Shown: positions 1-10,891 of the stretch, piece by piece
How positions within the stretch are numbered: position 1 is the stretch's first letter
Layout of the letters: each line of letters starts with the position of its first letter
Assembly (NCBI GenBank): GCA_032871835.1
Contig: CM065297.1
Location: forward strand, 27,351,598 to 27,415,597
DNA: 64,000 bases
Source of the DNA: Dipteronia dyeriana
Taxonomy: Eukaryota; Streptophyta; Magnoliopsida; Sapindales; Sapindaceae
Direction of reading: 5' to 3'
Position numbers and translations under genes: made by a program
Notes under the pieces: model-generated
What the model saw: only the letters and a program-made list of their open reading frames with translations
What the model was told of the DNA's origin: nothing
Database searches by the model: none

Positions 1-640
1 TGTGATCCTATATATATCCCCTTGATGAATTTGGCCAGCCCTATGATTCTTATATTGAAAATTTCGGCCAACCTAAGTATTTTCTAAGAGAGAATTTTGC
101 TTAGCAAGAGAGAATTTTGAGAGAGAAAAATTTAGTATTTTAGTCTAGACAAAATTCAATCAACTCAAAGATATAGGGTGTGAATTCGGCCAAGAAGAGA
201 AAAAATGGGAACGTTTTTGTTTTTGATAGTACACTAGTATCCTTTACATCAAAAAGGTTTTGTGTACAAAATTAAATTGGGTTCACGCGAATTTCAATCT
301 AGTAGATTGATAATTCACAAGTGACCGGATGTTCTTGAATTTTCTCTTGGAGGATAATTGTAACTAACGAAGAAAAAGATTTTGTTTGTTTTCATTCTCA
401 GGTATACAATTTAAAGAAAGGGAGCCCATACTCCTAGGTGATTCACGATCGTGATTGGATTGGAAGATCTTACGGATTCAATTCGGCATTTGTTCAATTG
501 TCACGTGAAAAAGGTATGACACTTTTTATATACATCAATTAATCTAGGGTTAAGGTTCTAGTTATTGAAAAAGGGGAAAAAATCTATTTATACCGAAACC
601 CTAATTTATAAATTTCAACGCTTTTGTTGCGCGATTTTCC
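1..640 (+). repeat. Partial left (5') LTR of the Copia remnant
   Basis: This matches the end of the right LTR (about 2830-3525) over several hundred bases with scattered substitutions and small indels. Shared landmarks include 'gattgataattcacaa', 'ttctcttggagga' and 'actcctaggtgattca'. Only the end of the LTR is in the window. It stops within a few bases of the pol homology. Confidence 0.75.
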
Positions 641-1280
641 CTTCATGCTCTGTACTAGACCAAACATCTATTTTGTAGTTGGCATAGTTAGCAGGTTTCA
701 ATCCAAATCTGGTCCTGATCCATGGACGGCAGTCAAGCATATTTTCAAGAATCTCAGGAGAACGAGAGATTATATGCTTGTATACTCTGGAGGGGATTTA
801 ATTCCCTTTGGGTATGAAGAATCAGAAGTCCAATCGGATTATGACTCTAGAAGATCAACATCAGGATCTGTGTTTACACTTGGAAGAGGGACAGTCATAT
901 GGAGGAGTATCAAGAAATCTAGTATTGTTGATTCCACCATGGAAGCTGAGTCTGTTACCTCATACGAAGCTGCTAAAGAGGTTGTCTGGCTCCACCAATT
1001 CTTGAATGACTTGGAAGTGGTTCCTGATGCGAATACTATCTATTGTGACAATAATGGAGTAGTGGCTAATCTGAGAGAACCAATAAGTCATAAGAAAGGG
1101 AAGCACATTGAAAAAAACTATCACCTTTTAAGGGAAATGGTGCATAGGGGATACGTGACGATAACTAAGATTCTGTCAGCAGAAAATCTAGCGGATCCCT
1201 TCACAAAGGCTCTTCTACAAAAAAGTTTCGATAGGCATGTGAAGAATATGGGGATAAGAGAAATGACACATTTGCTATAG
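624..1280 (+). pseudogene. Copia pol C-terminal fragment (end of RT plus RNase H)
   Basis: About 210 codons read through to TAG at 1278-1280. The protein shows Copia landmarks in order: MLCTRP near the start of the homology, WTAVKHI, LRRTRDYMLVY, DYDSRRSTSGSVF, then the STMEAE acidic motif of Copia RNase H, and a C-terminal IEKNYHLLREMV with the NLADPFTKAL block. In the family this domain degrades the RNA strand of the RNA-DNA hybrid during reverse transcription. Gag, protease, integrase and most of RT are absent. The frame probably has no start of its own: homology begins at the ATG near 645, and the bases before it are LTR. The reading frame is uninterrupted, so the deletion may be fairly recent. 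Confidence 0.85.
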
Positions 1281-1294
1281 AGCAAGTGGGAGAT
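1281..1294 (+). other. Polypurine tract before the 3' LTR
   Basis: AGCAAGTGGGAGAT lies directly after the pol stop codon and directly before TGTTGGGATT. This is the usual plus-strand priming site and LTR start of plant Copia elements. Confidence 0.7.
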
Positions 1295-3525
1295 TGTTGG
1301 GATTATGCTCGATAGCAAGAGTGTAATAATATATTTGAAAATATTTTCATATTAATAAAAGTGGTTTCTAGTTTAATTATTATAATTTTCAAATGTATAT
1401 AATCATAAGGGTAAAAGACTATGAGAAAAGAAGAACTGCTCGTACATCTGGATGTGTGTAAGGTAGACATAATTCTTTAGTTAGTCTTGAATAATATTCA
1501 CAACTCAAGATAAAGGTTGGGCGCCTTTATCTTGTTAAAGTTAAAGATTCTTTTGCTAGCATTTGAGTGGGATCAAATGTGTTACGATGAGCCTAAAATC
1601 ATCAAAGTGTGGTGTCTTTTGGCAAAAGAATCTAGTACACTGTGTGCATTGAATTGGATCACAATGAAATACTTTATCTAGAACCGTCAATGGATTAAAG
1701 TTTTCATTTGAAGATAATCAGAGAGTCTATATCAATCCTGAGATAAATGATGGACTTATGGTTGCAAGTGTTATCATTTGAGCTATCAATGAGTATGATC
1801 ATATAGCATAGTCTATCCTTGATAGTTTGGTGGTTTTCATTTGTTAATCGATAGAGGACTTCATTTATAGATATGGACATCGTGGCTCCATTTATGAAAT
1901 GAGAGTAGAATATCATCATATGGATGTTTTGAGATATTGGATATTAAATCTTAATGTTAAGTTTTCAATAGTGTCTATTGAATTATAGCTTCTAGACAAG
2001 TCAAAATATCCAAGTTCAAAATGTGGTCATGTGAGTAAATATGATAACTTGGAGAGCTACAGGCAGTCTATGACCTCTTGGCAATTACTAATATTCTTCA
2101 CGATGATACACTATCTCCATTAAGATTGTCTAGGGTATGAATGAGCAATATTAACTTATTCTATCTTTATTTAAGAGTTCAATTTTAGTTCTTTAGTGGA
2201 ATGATCTAAAATTAATAGATCGGATCTAAGTGAATCATTTGTTGATTGTGATTAGGTTATGTCTATTGGAGCTTAAATTTAGATAGCCCGCCAAGATCCC
2301 CAATCCACACGAACTTGCGTGGATCACTTGATATATTCTACCAGACCAATTTATGAGTCCATCTAGAATTGTATTAAGGCATGTGGACTTGTTTCTTTTA
2401 GTAATGATGAGTTTAGTTCACATGTAAACTTTATATTTAAGTCCAATGGATTTAATAAACTAGAAAACCATTATTTGGCCCATATTTATATAGTTTAGGC
2501 GGCAAGGGACCATATAATAGCCTTATATATTGTTTTTATTTTATTATTTATTTAAATAGAAAATAATTAATTATTTATTTATTTAAAAGTCAAAATCTTT
2601 TTCCAAGTAGGAGATTGTCTCCTAGAGTCATATTATTGTTGGTAATATGATAAGTATCAAATACTATATTTGATAAGTAGATAAATAATATGAATTTATT
2701 TATCTAGTCAAATTATGAAGTATTTGATTTATATTAAAACTCTAGTTGACAATTGGTTAAATTAGAAAGTTTTAATATAGTCACAATTTAATTTATATTC
2801 AATAATTGGTTATTGAATAAATACACTATTGAGTTGGATTAGGAGTCTTGGTGTGTAAAAGAAACCCTCTTTTTAAGAGGATTGAATCCAGATTTTGATA
2901 AGAGTCTTGGTGAAGTAGAAATTCTCTTTCTAGAAGGATTTTCGGCCACCTATAGATACTCCTATATAGAATTTCAACCTAGACCTAATTGTTGGTGTGT
3001 GAAGTTTATTTTATTTGTTTTCTTTTCTATAGTTAAAAGAAAAAAACTTCGTCCAACTCTGTGTGATGAATTCGTCCAGGCTTAGAGAAAAGAGAGAACG
3101 TTTATGTTTTCGTCATTACACTAGTATCATTTACATCAAAAGGTTTTGTATACAACATCGAATTAAGGTTCATGCGAGTTTCAATCAAATAGATTGATAA
3201 TTCACAAATGATCGAATGCTCTAGGGTTTTCTCTTGGAGGATTATTGTGACTAACAAAAAAGAAGATTTTGTTTGTTTCCATCCTTATGTATACAATTAA
3301 AAGAAAGGGAACTCACACTCCTAGGTGATTCATGTTCGTGATTAGATTTGAAGATCTTGCAGATTCAATTTGACGATAGTTCAATTGTTACAATAAAAAA
3401 GGTACAATACTTTTTATATACGCTAATTAATCAAGGGTTAAGGTCTTCTTTATTAAAGGAAAAAAAATTAAAATATACCAAACCCTAATTTTACGCTTCC
3501 GTCGTGTTTTGAACTAATTTTTTCC
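1295..3525 (+). repeat. Right (3') LTR of the Copia remnant, about 2.2 kb
   Basis: It begins TGTTGGGATTATGC just after the polypurine tract. Its last ~700 bases match the left LTR. The first ~1.5 kb (U3) has no partner in the window because the left copy is cut. No open frame of note occurs. The right edge is soft, placed by alignment with the end of the left LTR; the expected terminal CA is not clear. Confidence 0.6.
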
Positions 3526-4210
3526 TTCAATATAATCGCATTAAATTTAAAAGTTGACACTAGTGGACTGATATTAAGCCTGCCAAATTTTATATTAAAA
3601 AATTATGTTTGATAATACTGTATACAAGGAACAAGTCAATTTATTTTTTGTCAGTTTTATCCTGGCCCAATCTAGCTTGGCCTTTTGCTTGTAATAGACT
3701 AAGCTTTTGACATTCAACTTGTGGCTTGTAGTGGACTAAGTCAATTTTACTTGTATCAATATGTTATAGTGATGTGGTCTGTGTGGCCTAATTCAAACTC
3801 CACATGTCAATTGAAATAATATTTTTAGACGGTCCAAAAAATTCCAAGACAGCCTATTATGAGTATAAAAAACAACACAATAAATATACTCAATTACATC
3901 TACACTAATGAAGTTGATGTCCCAATTCAAACTCCATATGTAAATTGAAATAATATTTTTAGGCGGTCCAACAATTCCAAAAAAAGTCCATTATGAGTAC
4001 AAAAAACAACACAATGACTAAAATCAAGTAGTCACATATGAAAGTGACTACTTGTTGGAGTCCTTTAGTTTACAGTTACAGAGTCATGCCCGGGAGTGTG
4101 GAAAATATGATACTGATTTGGTCTTCTATGTTTCTGGGGTTTTCCTGCCAGTGTGCTAGGTGCAGTCGGCCTACTCGGCCTTCTTTTTGTTTTGACAACA
4201 TTTGGATATT
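3526..4210. repeat. Gene-free spacer with a duplicated ~95-bp segment
   Basis: No coding region was seen. A segment starting 'aattcaaactcca' at 3790 recurs at 3924, an offset of 134 bases. Both copies continue through 'ttgaaataatattttta', 'cggtcca' and 'aaaaaacaacacaat' with a few differences. This looks like an old local duplication. Confidence 0.6.
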
Positions 4211-6660
4211 TTATAATATGGCTCTGTAGACTAGAATCGTTTTGATTTTTTTTACCTTATTTCTTATCTCATCGTTCAACCGTTGCAAATTATTTTGCAA
4301 AATAGAGAGTTCCATTTTCAGCAAATTGAATCCTTCGTCAGTTTGGATCCCATTGTGACAAAGATAGTTGCACTCTGCACTCAATGAAGCGAACCGAAAA
4401 ATATCGATTCCTTTCAAAAACTTATCATTTGGCTGAGGCTTCATAAGAACATCAAGTGTGGATGACTTCACCCACCTCTTAAATACCATGGACTTGGGAA
4501 TCTTTCTAAGGTGCTCTACTTTCATAACATAAAATATATGACGACAAGGAATTCCTTTACCTTCGAACAAGTTGCAGTCACACAAAATTAAAGGTTGATT
4601 ACGTTTTTCTGAATCTAAAACACCATCTTCATCGACTTCCTGAATGCAACCCTATCCAAATGGTAAACAAATTTCCTTTTCTTATCATGAAATTCATATC
4701 TGGACAGATGGTATACATGACAGTTATCCTCCTCTTCCTCTGCAATGTGCATATATTTTGATTCATTCATAATCTGTTCAGCAATATCAATATAAATTTG
4801 TTAAGTGTGTACAGAAGATGCATGCTCCTCCAATGGTTTCAGGTGGCTTAAAATGATCGGCTCTTACACTTAGATATGTATTTATCACCAAAGAAATTTT
4901 TTACCACATAAGGGCCCTGTCAATTTGAGGGATGAATTCAAACAATTTCTCATGGCTGCAAACATAATCCTTCATGTAATTGTCCATATCCTCGCATTAT
5001 TGAGTTGTGCACATGCCTACAACAAAATGGCCCTTAAAATATGCTTCCGCCCACTGGTGCTTCTTCTCATACATCCTACTTATCCAATTATTTCTTCTAG
5101 ACCATGTTGTGCCAACAACTCTTTCCAAAGTTCCTTGAATTCGTCATCTGATATTTGCTTATACAATAATTATCGAAATGGTGATTTCTTCTCCTCTTTG
5201 TGAAGGTGAGTGGATGCATTCTTGGATACGTGCCATCCACATATCTTGTGCCATGAGTTGGGAATAACTCGTCGATGGGTTATCGCATTGCTTTATCTCC
5301 ATTGGTCAGTATAAAAATGGGATATTTGTGGCCCATGGAATCCATGAGAGTATTAAGAACGCATCTCTACGACTGCACAGTCTCATTCGACAACAGTGCA
5401 ACTCTAAATACACAAGTCGTACAGTGGTTGTTTACACCAACAAATAGTACCAAAGGCTTGGCATTGGCATTTGTCTTGTAAGTGTTGTCGAAAATATGAA
5501 TATCTCTGAAGCACTAGTATTCAAATAGGGAATGTGAGTCCCTCCAAAATATATTAGCTAGTCTATCTTTCTCGTTTGTGCTAAACCTGTAATAGAAATT
5601 GGTTTCGGAATTCGCCTTTGACTGCAGGTACATAAGTGCGGCATGTGAATCGCTTTCAAAAGCTTCATCCCGTCTCTTCGCATCAATCCGGTTGTACATG
5701 TCGTTCTGTGTGAATCCAATTTTGGAGTATCCCTCTTTCTGGTTAACCATGTATTCATATGTCAAACAAGGTCTTATGCAGTAGTTTCCCATGGCATCAA
5801 TTTTAGATAAGTCTTTAGCGTCAATGTTTCTGTGAGTTCGTACCCAAGCTACCTCATGAAACGTTGCTAGTTTGTGGCAATGATTTTCCTCGAATGCCTT
5901 TACGACGTACTTGTTAGTATCACGGTCTAAGCTAACAGAGAAAGAGCCTTGCAACCCACTCTTATCTACAGATGTGGCCTGCGTTTCGAATTTTATTGCA
6001 CATGCACTTCTTATCTCGAAAACCTTCATTCTTAGAGACCCATACTATACTGGTTATTCTACCTTCACTGTCATGGATTTTGTTGGATAATCTTACACAA
6101 AACCCAACAGCCCTAGAATAATCCTGATAAAATGCATCGGCGTCTTCAACAGAATCAAATTTCATTTCAATGACATCTTTGTAACTCAAACCACAAATTT
6201 CTTTTAAAGTTCCAACCAAAGACGAATAAGGCACATAATCAACAACATAATAGTCCATATCTAGGGACACCTCAAGCTTATTCAATTCGTCATTGGTAGA
6301 CATGCCCATGGTTTCGGTTCGGAACCGCCTGTTTCGGTTCCGGTTCCGATTTCGATTCCAATTTCAGTTCAGTTCCGCCGGTTCTTTTTTTTTTTACATT
6401 TTTGCTTAAGAAAAAAAAATTTGAACCAGAACCGAACAGCTGGTTCCTTGCCGGTTTTTTTAGAAGATGAACCGGAACCAAACCTTCTCCCCCACGGTTT
6501 CGGTTATGGTTCCGGAATCGGTTTTAAGGCTCCGATTACAGTTACGGTTACTGTTACGATTCATTTCACACGGTTACAGTTCGGTTCCACGGTTCGAACC
6601 GAACCGTGGTCATGTCTAGTCATTGGTATCAATCGAACTTTCACCTCCATGTTGTTTCAT
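4211..6660 (-). pseudogene. FAR1-related (FRS/MULE-transposase-like) gene, disrupted
   Basis: On the minus strand the pieces line up with the FAR1/FHY3 family, light-signalling transcription factors derived from Mutator transposases. An N-terminal FAR1-type zinc-finger region (6309-5890) is followed by the transposase core, with blocks such as DSHAALMYLQSKA, YYRFSTNEKDRLANIFW, then FDNTYKTNA and FVGVNNH (about 5514-5300). Near the C-terminus is a SWIM zinc finger, CDCNLFEGKGIPCRHIF, ending at a stop at 4211. Reading frame is lost near 6010, at a stop at 5514-5516, and several times between 5290 and 4590. A hAT-type element sits after codon 14 of the likely original start at 6660. Without it, the frame from ATG 6660 joins the downstream frame exactly. 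It is a pseudogene, though the first ~115 codons remain open from a new ATG supplied by the insertion. Confidence 0.85.
6297..6618. mobile_element. Short hAT-type element (MITE) with 8-bp target duplication
   Basis: The 322-bp insert starts TAGACATGCCCATGGTTTCG and its other end, read in reverse complement, starts TAGACATGACCACGGTTCGG, giving inverted termini. It is flanked by perfect copies of GTCATTGG (6289-6296 and 6619-6626), the 8-bp duplication expected of hAT elements. The interior is made of degenerate CGGTTCGGTT and GGTTCCGGTT motifs, as in many plant hAT subterminal regions, and has no transposase. It interrupts the coding start of the FAR1-like gene. Confidence 0.88.
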
Positions 6661-7832
6661 TACTACACAGATAAAACAAATAAAAAATGACCAACATATG
6701 ATTATCACAACATGTAAACCAAAAATTATAATACGTACGTAACGATTAGCTTATAATAAAAGTAATCACTGAAAAGTAAGATCGATCATATGATTATATG
6801 TTCGACTCGATAATTATAATAGTTTCGAATGTATTTGTATCTGAAGATTATGTTTTCTATTTGTTTTCCATTAAAGTATAGTAATCACAACAATAGGTAT
6901 CAAAGTAACGTGATGTTATTTTCCATTTACACGTAAAAACTATAGAATCACGAATACAACAAACATTAAAACACCATTTGATATGACTAATCACTAACAT
7001 TAAAAATGAAATTTGGAGACACTTGATAAAGTAGCGAAGATCTTTAAGGAAGAACTAAAGAAGTGAAACAACGAAGAACTTTGTGGATTTTGGATATATG
7101 AAGAACTGAACAACTTTAAGGTTGGAAAATAAATATAGAGGGAGAAGAGAAGAAAAACGGTAAGAGATTAGATGTTTATGGCTAAAAGCAAAAAAAAGAT
7201 CAACAACTTATACCAAGACAAGAAAAACAACAGTAATTATTGAGATGAGTGAAACTTTAAGACCGGAAGAGAAATATAGAGGAAGAAGAGAAGAAAAACG
7301 GTAAGAGATTAGATGTTTATGGCCGGAAGAGAAAAGAAGAACAACTTATATCGAGAAAAGAAGAACAAACGGTAACCATTGAAAGGAGTGAAAAACAATC
7401 GATCAAACAAGTATGAGTGGGAAATGACATATTTAATAGGTCATTTTAAAATTCGTATGTATTCATTAAGAGAATAAATCATAACCATCGAATGTTTATC
7501 TAAAACAATCAATAGTTAAAGTTAGAAGGATGTCGGCTATTTTTTAAAATTAAATGGTGTCATGTTGTCATGTCGCACTAAAGAATGAGCCATACACATA
7601 ATATTTATGACTAGAATTTGATTTTCGGCGTTAAAATTGAAAACGCGATCGTTTTTAGAAGTACAAACCCCGGAATCAAAAACCCTGATTTCTCTCTCTA
7701 AAAGTCTAAAACCCTAAAACCCAATCAAATCTAAACCTTTATTTCTCACTTGAAAAATAAACATACCATGAAATGGGTCAGTGATAGATTGTGATTTGAG
7801 TGGATTTTTTTAGTCCGATAATTATTTCAAGG
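6661..7832. repeat. AT-rich spacer between divergent genes, with a 140-bp tandem duplication
   Basis: This lies between the start of the FAR1-like gene (minus) and the next gene (plus). Bases 7113-7252 are repeated at 7253-7390; both contain 'gagaagaaaaacggtaagag' and 'attagatgtttatggc'. From about 7680 'aaccctgatttctctctct' and 'aaaaccctaaaaccc' look like the 5' leader of the downstream gene. No TATA box was assigned. Confidence 0.6.
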
Positions 7833-10344
7833 ATGCTCAGCTTTTCAAGAACAGCCAAGTACTCTGCTCATCGATTTGTACCTATTCGCAACAAATCCGG
7901 TAAGCTCATATCTCTGTTAAGTTTCTTCATTGTTTTCACTCAATAAAAATCATGTCTTTTCTTTCTTTTTTGTTCAATTTTCATTGTATATGATGAAACT
8001 TTAGTGATTTTGAGAAATTTCGATACTTGACAACAGTTGGTGAGTTAAACAATGTTGCATGTGGATCCAACATTCGATGGCGTGGGAGGTCATATGCTGC
8101 CTCCGTCGCTCCTTCTGACTCGCCGGAACCCCAGAGAAGTCGAAAAAGGGTTTCGAAGGAGGAGAGACGGGCTTTGGTCGAATCTTATGTTAACAAGTAT
8201 TTCCTTTTTCTTGTATTTTAAGTAGCTGCATTTGTTGTTGGTTTATTAATTCGATTTTGGGGGGTTTAAAAGTTATTATTTCTTTTTGGAATTCATGCCC
8301 AAATCAACAGTGATTAAAGAATGAAAACATAAATTAAAACTGACCGTCAATTTGACTATACAGGTACAGAGCAGAACATAATGGCAAGTTCCCGTCGGCA
8401 AATGATGCTAAAAAAAAAGTGGGTGGTTGTTTCTATGTTAATAGGATGATAATTAAGGAACTGGAATACAAATCTAAAATCTCATCTTCGAACCGAGGGA
8501 CAGAGAATTTGTCAGTGGGGCCAAACAAAAAAAATAAAGTAACTGTGGATATGGGAACTCAAAATGAGCTTCACATGTTAGCTGCAGATGATGTGGAGAT
8601 TAATGATGCTAGTGAGAAGCATCTAGGAGACGAGGGAGCAATAACTTCCTCTGTGGCTGCAAACACCTTGTCTGAAGATATTGAAAAGCTCACAGCTCCG
8701 GTATGAATTCGACACTTATCACCTTTTTTTTTTCTTTTTTTTTCTTTTTTTTTTTTGTATCTTTATGAGTAGTTTCTACAGAAAGCATGTTAATGGGATG
8801 TTTTAAACCCATTTGAGATCCATAAATTGAATTTATAGCTCATTTCATAGGAGATCAAGAGGTTGGTTATCTTAATTCCTTTTCGGTTGATAGATGCTTT
8901 AGGCATCTTGACAGAACATTTCACAATGTTATATGCACATCTTTCTTATTATTGTTTTGGTTTGGTTTGTGAATTTTGCAAAATGTGGTTCTGTGAAAAG
9001 AATTGCTAATAGGTAACATGTTTATTAAAAGCAGCTTTTGCTCCACAGTGGTCTCAACAATTTTTTCTTGGAACCAGATATTTGTAGGAATAATTGTTAT
9101 CGTGCTATCTTCTGCCTTCGATAGTTTTAAAATTCTTAGGTTCAACTTTCATCAATTTTATTTTTCAACTTTTTCTCAGTGCCACTATGGGGTAATTTGT
9201 ACAGTCATTTATTTATCTAATTTGTATTTTATAGTTGCAGATTGCCCAGTCTGATCTTTTTGCAACACAAAGTGATCTTTTGACAGACGACAAGAAAGTG
9301 GAAGCAGCTCAAGGATACCATATAGACTTTGCAACAGAAAGTCGTGCATTCAAAGAAGAAATTGAGAAAAAAATTCATAAATATCATGAAAATGCAGATG
9401 ATAAAAAGGAGAAAGCTGAGGATCTTCCTTCTAAATATGTTGAAATAGATGGTCATAAACTAAAAGGAGAAACTGATAAAGTTTCTCTTCCACGCTTTGG
9501 TAATGGTGATGAGAAAAAGGAGCAAAGTATATCTGAAGCTTCTTTGAATTCTGGTGGTCCGAAGCAAGAAGCCAAGCAGCATAATATGTCGCCTGAACTA
9601 GAGAAAACGGCAATGTAAGTTTGTTTATACAATGATATTTATGTATCCTAACAGTAATGTTTATAAGGTCTGCTTCAGCATTACAGTCAGGCTTCATCCC
9701 ATTGAGGGCTTGATGCAGAACACACTGAAAAAAACTGGAGAATAATGTCAAGATCTGATGTAGAACTTAGCGAGAATTTTAGATAGTCTTTTCCGGTCAA
9801 TAATCAGATTGATCAAAGAAAAATAATATTCTGGTTTTCCATTATTTTAGATGCCCATAATCAGTTTGTTAACTGCCTATACTGTGGTCCAATATAAATT
9901 TAGAATTCAAAGTTCATTAGCATTAAATCTTGGTTGACCAGAGTTGTGGCTCTTTGGTGGGTTCCGTTAGGCAGCTTTTCTGATGTGTTTTGACCATCAG
10001 AATCAACGGTGATGGTACTTGTATTAGAAGCACACCTCAGAGAAAAATAACCTATGGTCATATCATAAAGTTGTCCTTGTATAGTTTTGTTGCTTCTCGA
10101 TGAAAAAATTCTAAGCAGTTGCTAATACCTACCACAGCTTAAATACATAAAGTTGTCCTTGTATGATTTATGTTTCATTTGTAACATCTTTATTCATGAT
10201 TAAATGGCATTTTTGTTGTTATCTTACATTTCCAGGGACATTTCTAGTAAGCAGGCCGATGATGCGGAACTTGCAAAGATCTCTACCCTGTGGGAAAATC
10301 TCAAGTCATTTGCTGATGGATTTATCAAAATGTGGGGAAAATAA
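7833..10344 (+). CDS. Conserved plant protein of unknown function, possibly organelle-targeted (5 exons, 348 aa)
   Basis: Exons: 7833-7899, 8037-8196, 8364-8700, 9241-9614, 10236-10344. All introns are GT-AG, the frame is open across every junction, and translation stops at TAA 10342-10344. The N-terminus MLSFSRTAKYSAHRFVPIRN is rich in Ser, Arg and hydroxylated residues without acids, as in mitochondrial or plastid targeting peptides. Residues about 58-113 form a compact basic block: RKRVSKEERRALVESYVNKY, then GKFPSANDA, VGG, and IIKELEYKS. It resembles a short helical domain in uncharacterised plant proteins sometimes labelled AT-hook-like; I recall this only in outline. The remainder is acidic and low-complexity, and ends with a conserved-looking helix, LWENLKSFADGFIKMWGK. 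The function is unknown. The gene looks intact. Confidence 0.8.
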
Positions 10345-10891
10345 TAAATTTACCATTAGTTGTTTCACAGATTGAGACAAAATGGTGATAACCAAATGTG
10401 AGGGTAATCTAGATGTCTAGATCTAGGGCTTTTTCTTTGTGACAGTGAAATTTACTTTATTTGTATAGCCAATGTCCTCATTTGGAAACAGATGGTTACT
10501 TATAAAAAGATAAGAGTTGATGTTTTGCCGCCTGACTTGTGCCTGAATGGATATTGTACGTCTTAGCTCAGCTTGTGTGAAAATGGAGACTTGGTTGATG
10601 ATTGAGAGCCGACTAGTGACGAGTGTATACTTTGTCAATTAAACAACAAAGTGTAAAACTGGAAAAACCAACAGTCAATAGCATCCAACAGCTGCTTTTA
10701 ACTAGAACTCCCTATCCATCTCCAAATATAGCTAACTCTCTCACTTACCGGAGAGGAATTAAAACAGCATAACCATCTTTCTATTTCTATACTTGTATAA
10801 TAACCAACTAAACAAACCACTTGTATTCTTCTAACTGTATAAACCCTCTCTTCCCCCTCCACTTTTACCAACACCTTTCCAAAAATCAACC
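10345..10891. other. Spacer between two plus-strand genes
   Basis: It holds the 3' end of the upstream gene and the upstream region of the pectate lyase pseudogene. No further gene was recognised. Confidence 0.6.

Larger units (their letters stand above)
1..3525 (+). mobile_element. Copia LTR-retrotransposon remnant (LTR - RNase H end - LTR)
   Basis: The first ~640 bases and the segment at about 2830-3525 are diverged direct copies of each other. They share the stretch from the 'acactagtatc' motif to 'aaccctaa', which marks them as LTR ends. Between them lies only the last part of a Copia pol gene. Everything from gag to the middle of reverse transcriptase is missing, so the left LTR runs almost directly into the RNase H region near 645. 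The left LTR is cut by the window start. The element cannot move by itself. No target duplication can be tested because the left edge is outside the window. Confidence 0.8.

Noticed and set aside
9235..9618. Separate gene from the open frame at 9235-9618
   Set aside because: It is exon 4 of the five-exon gene; splice sites and phase match exactly.
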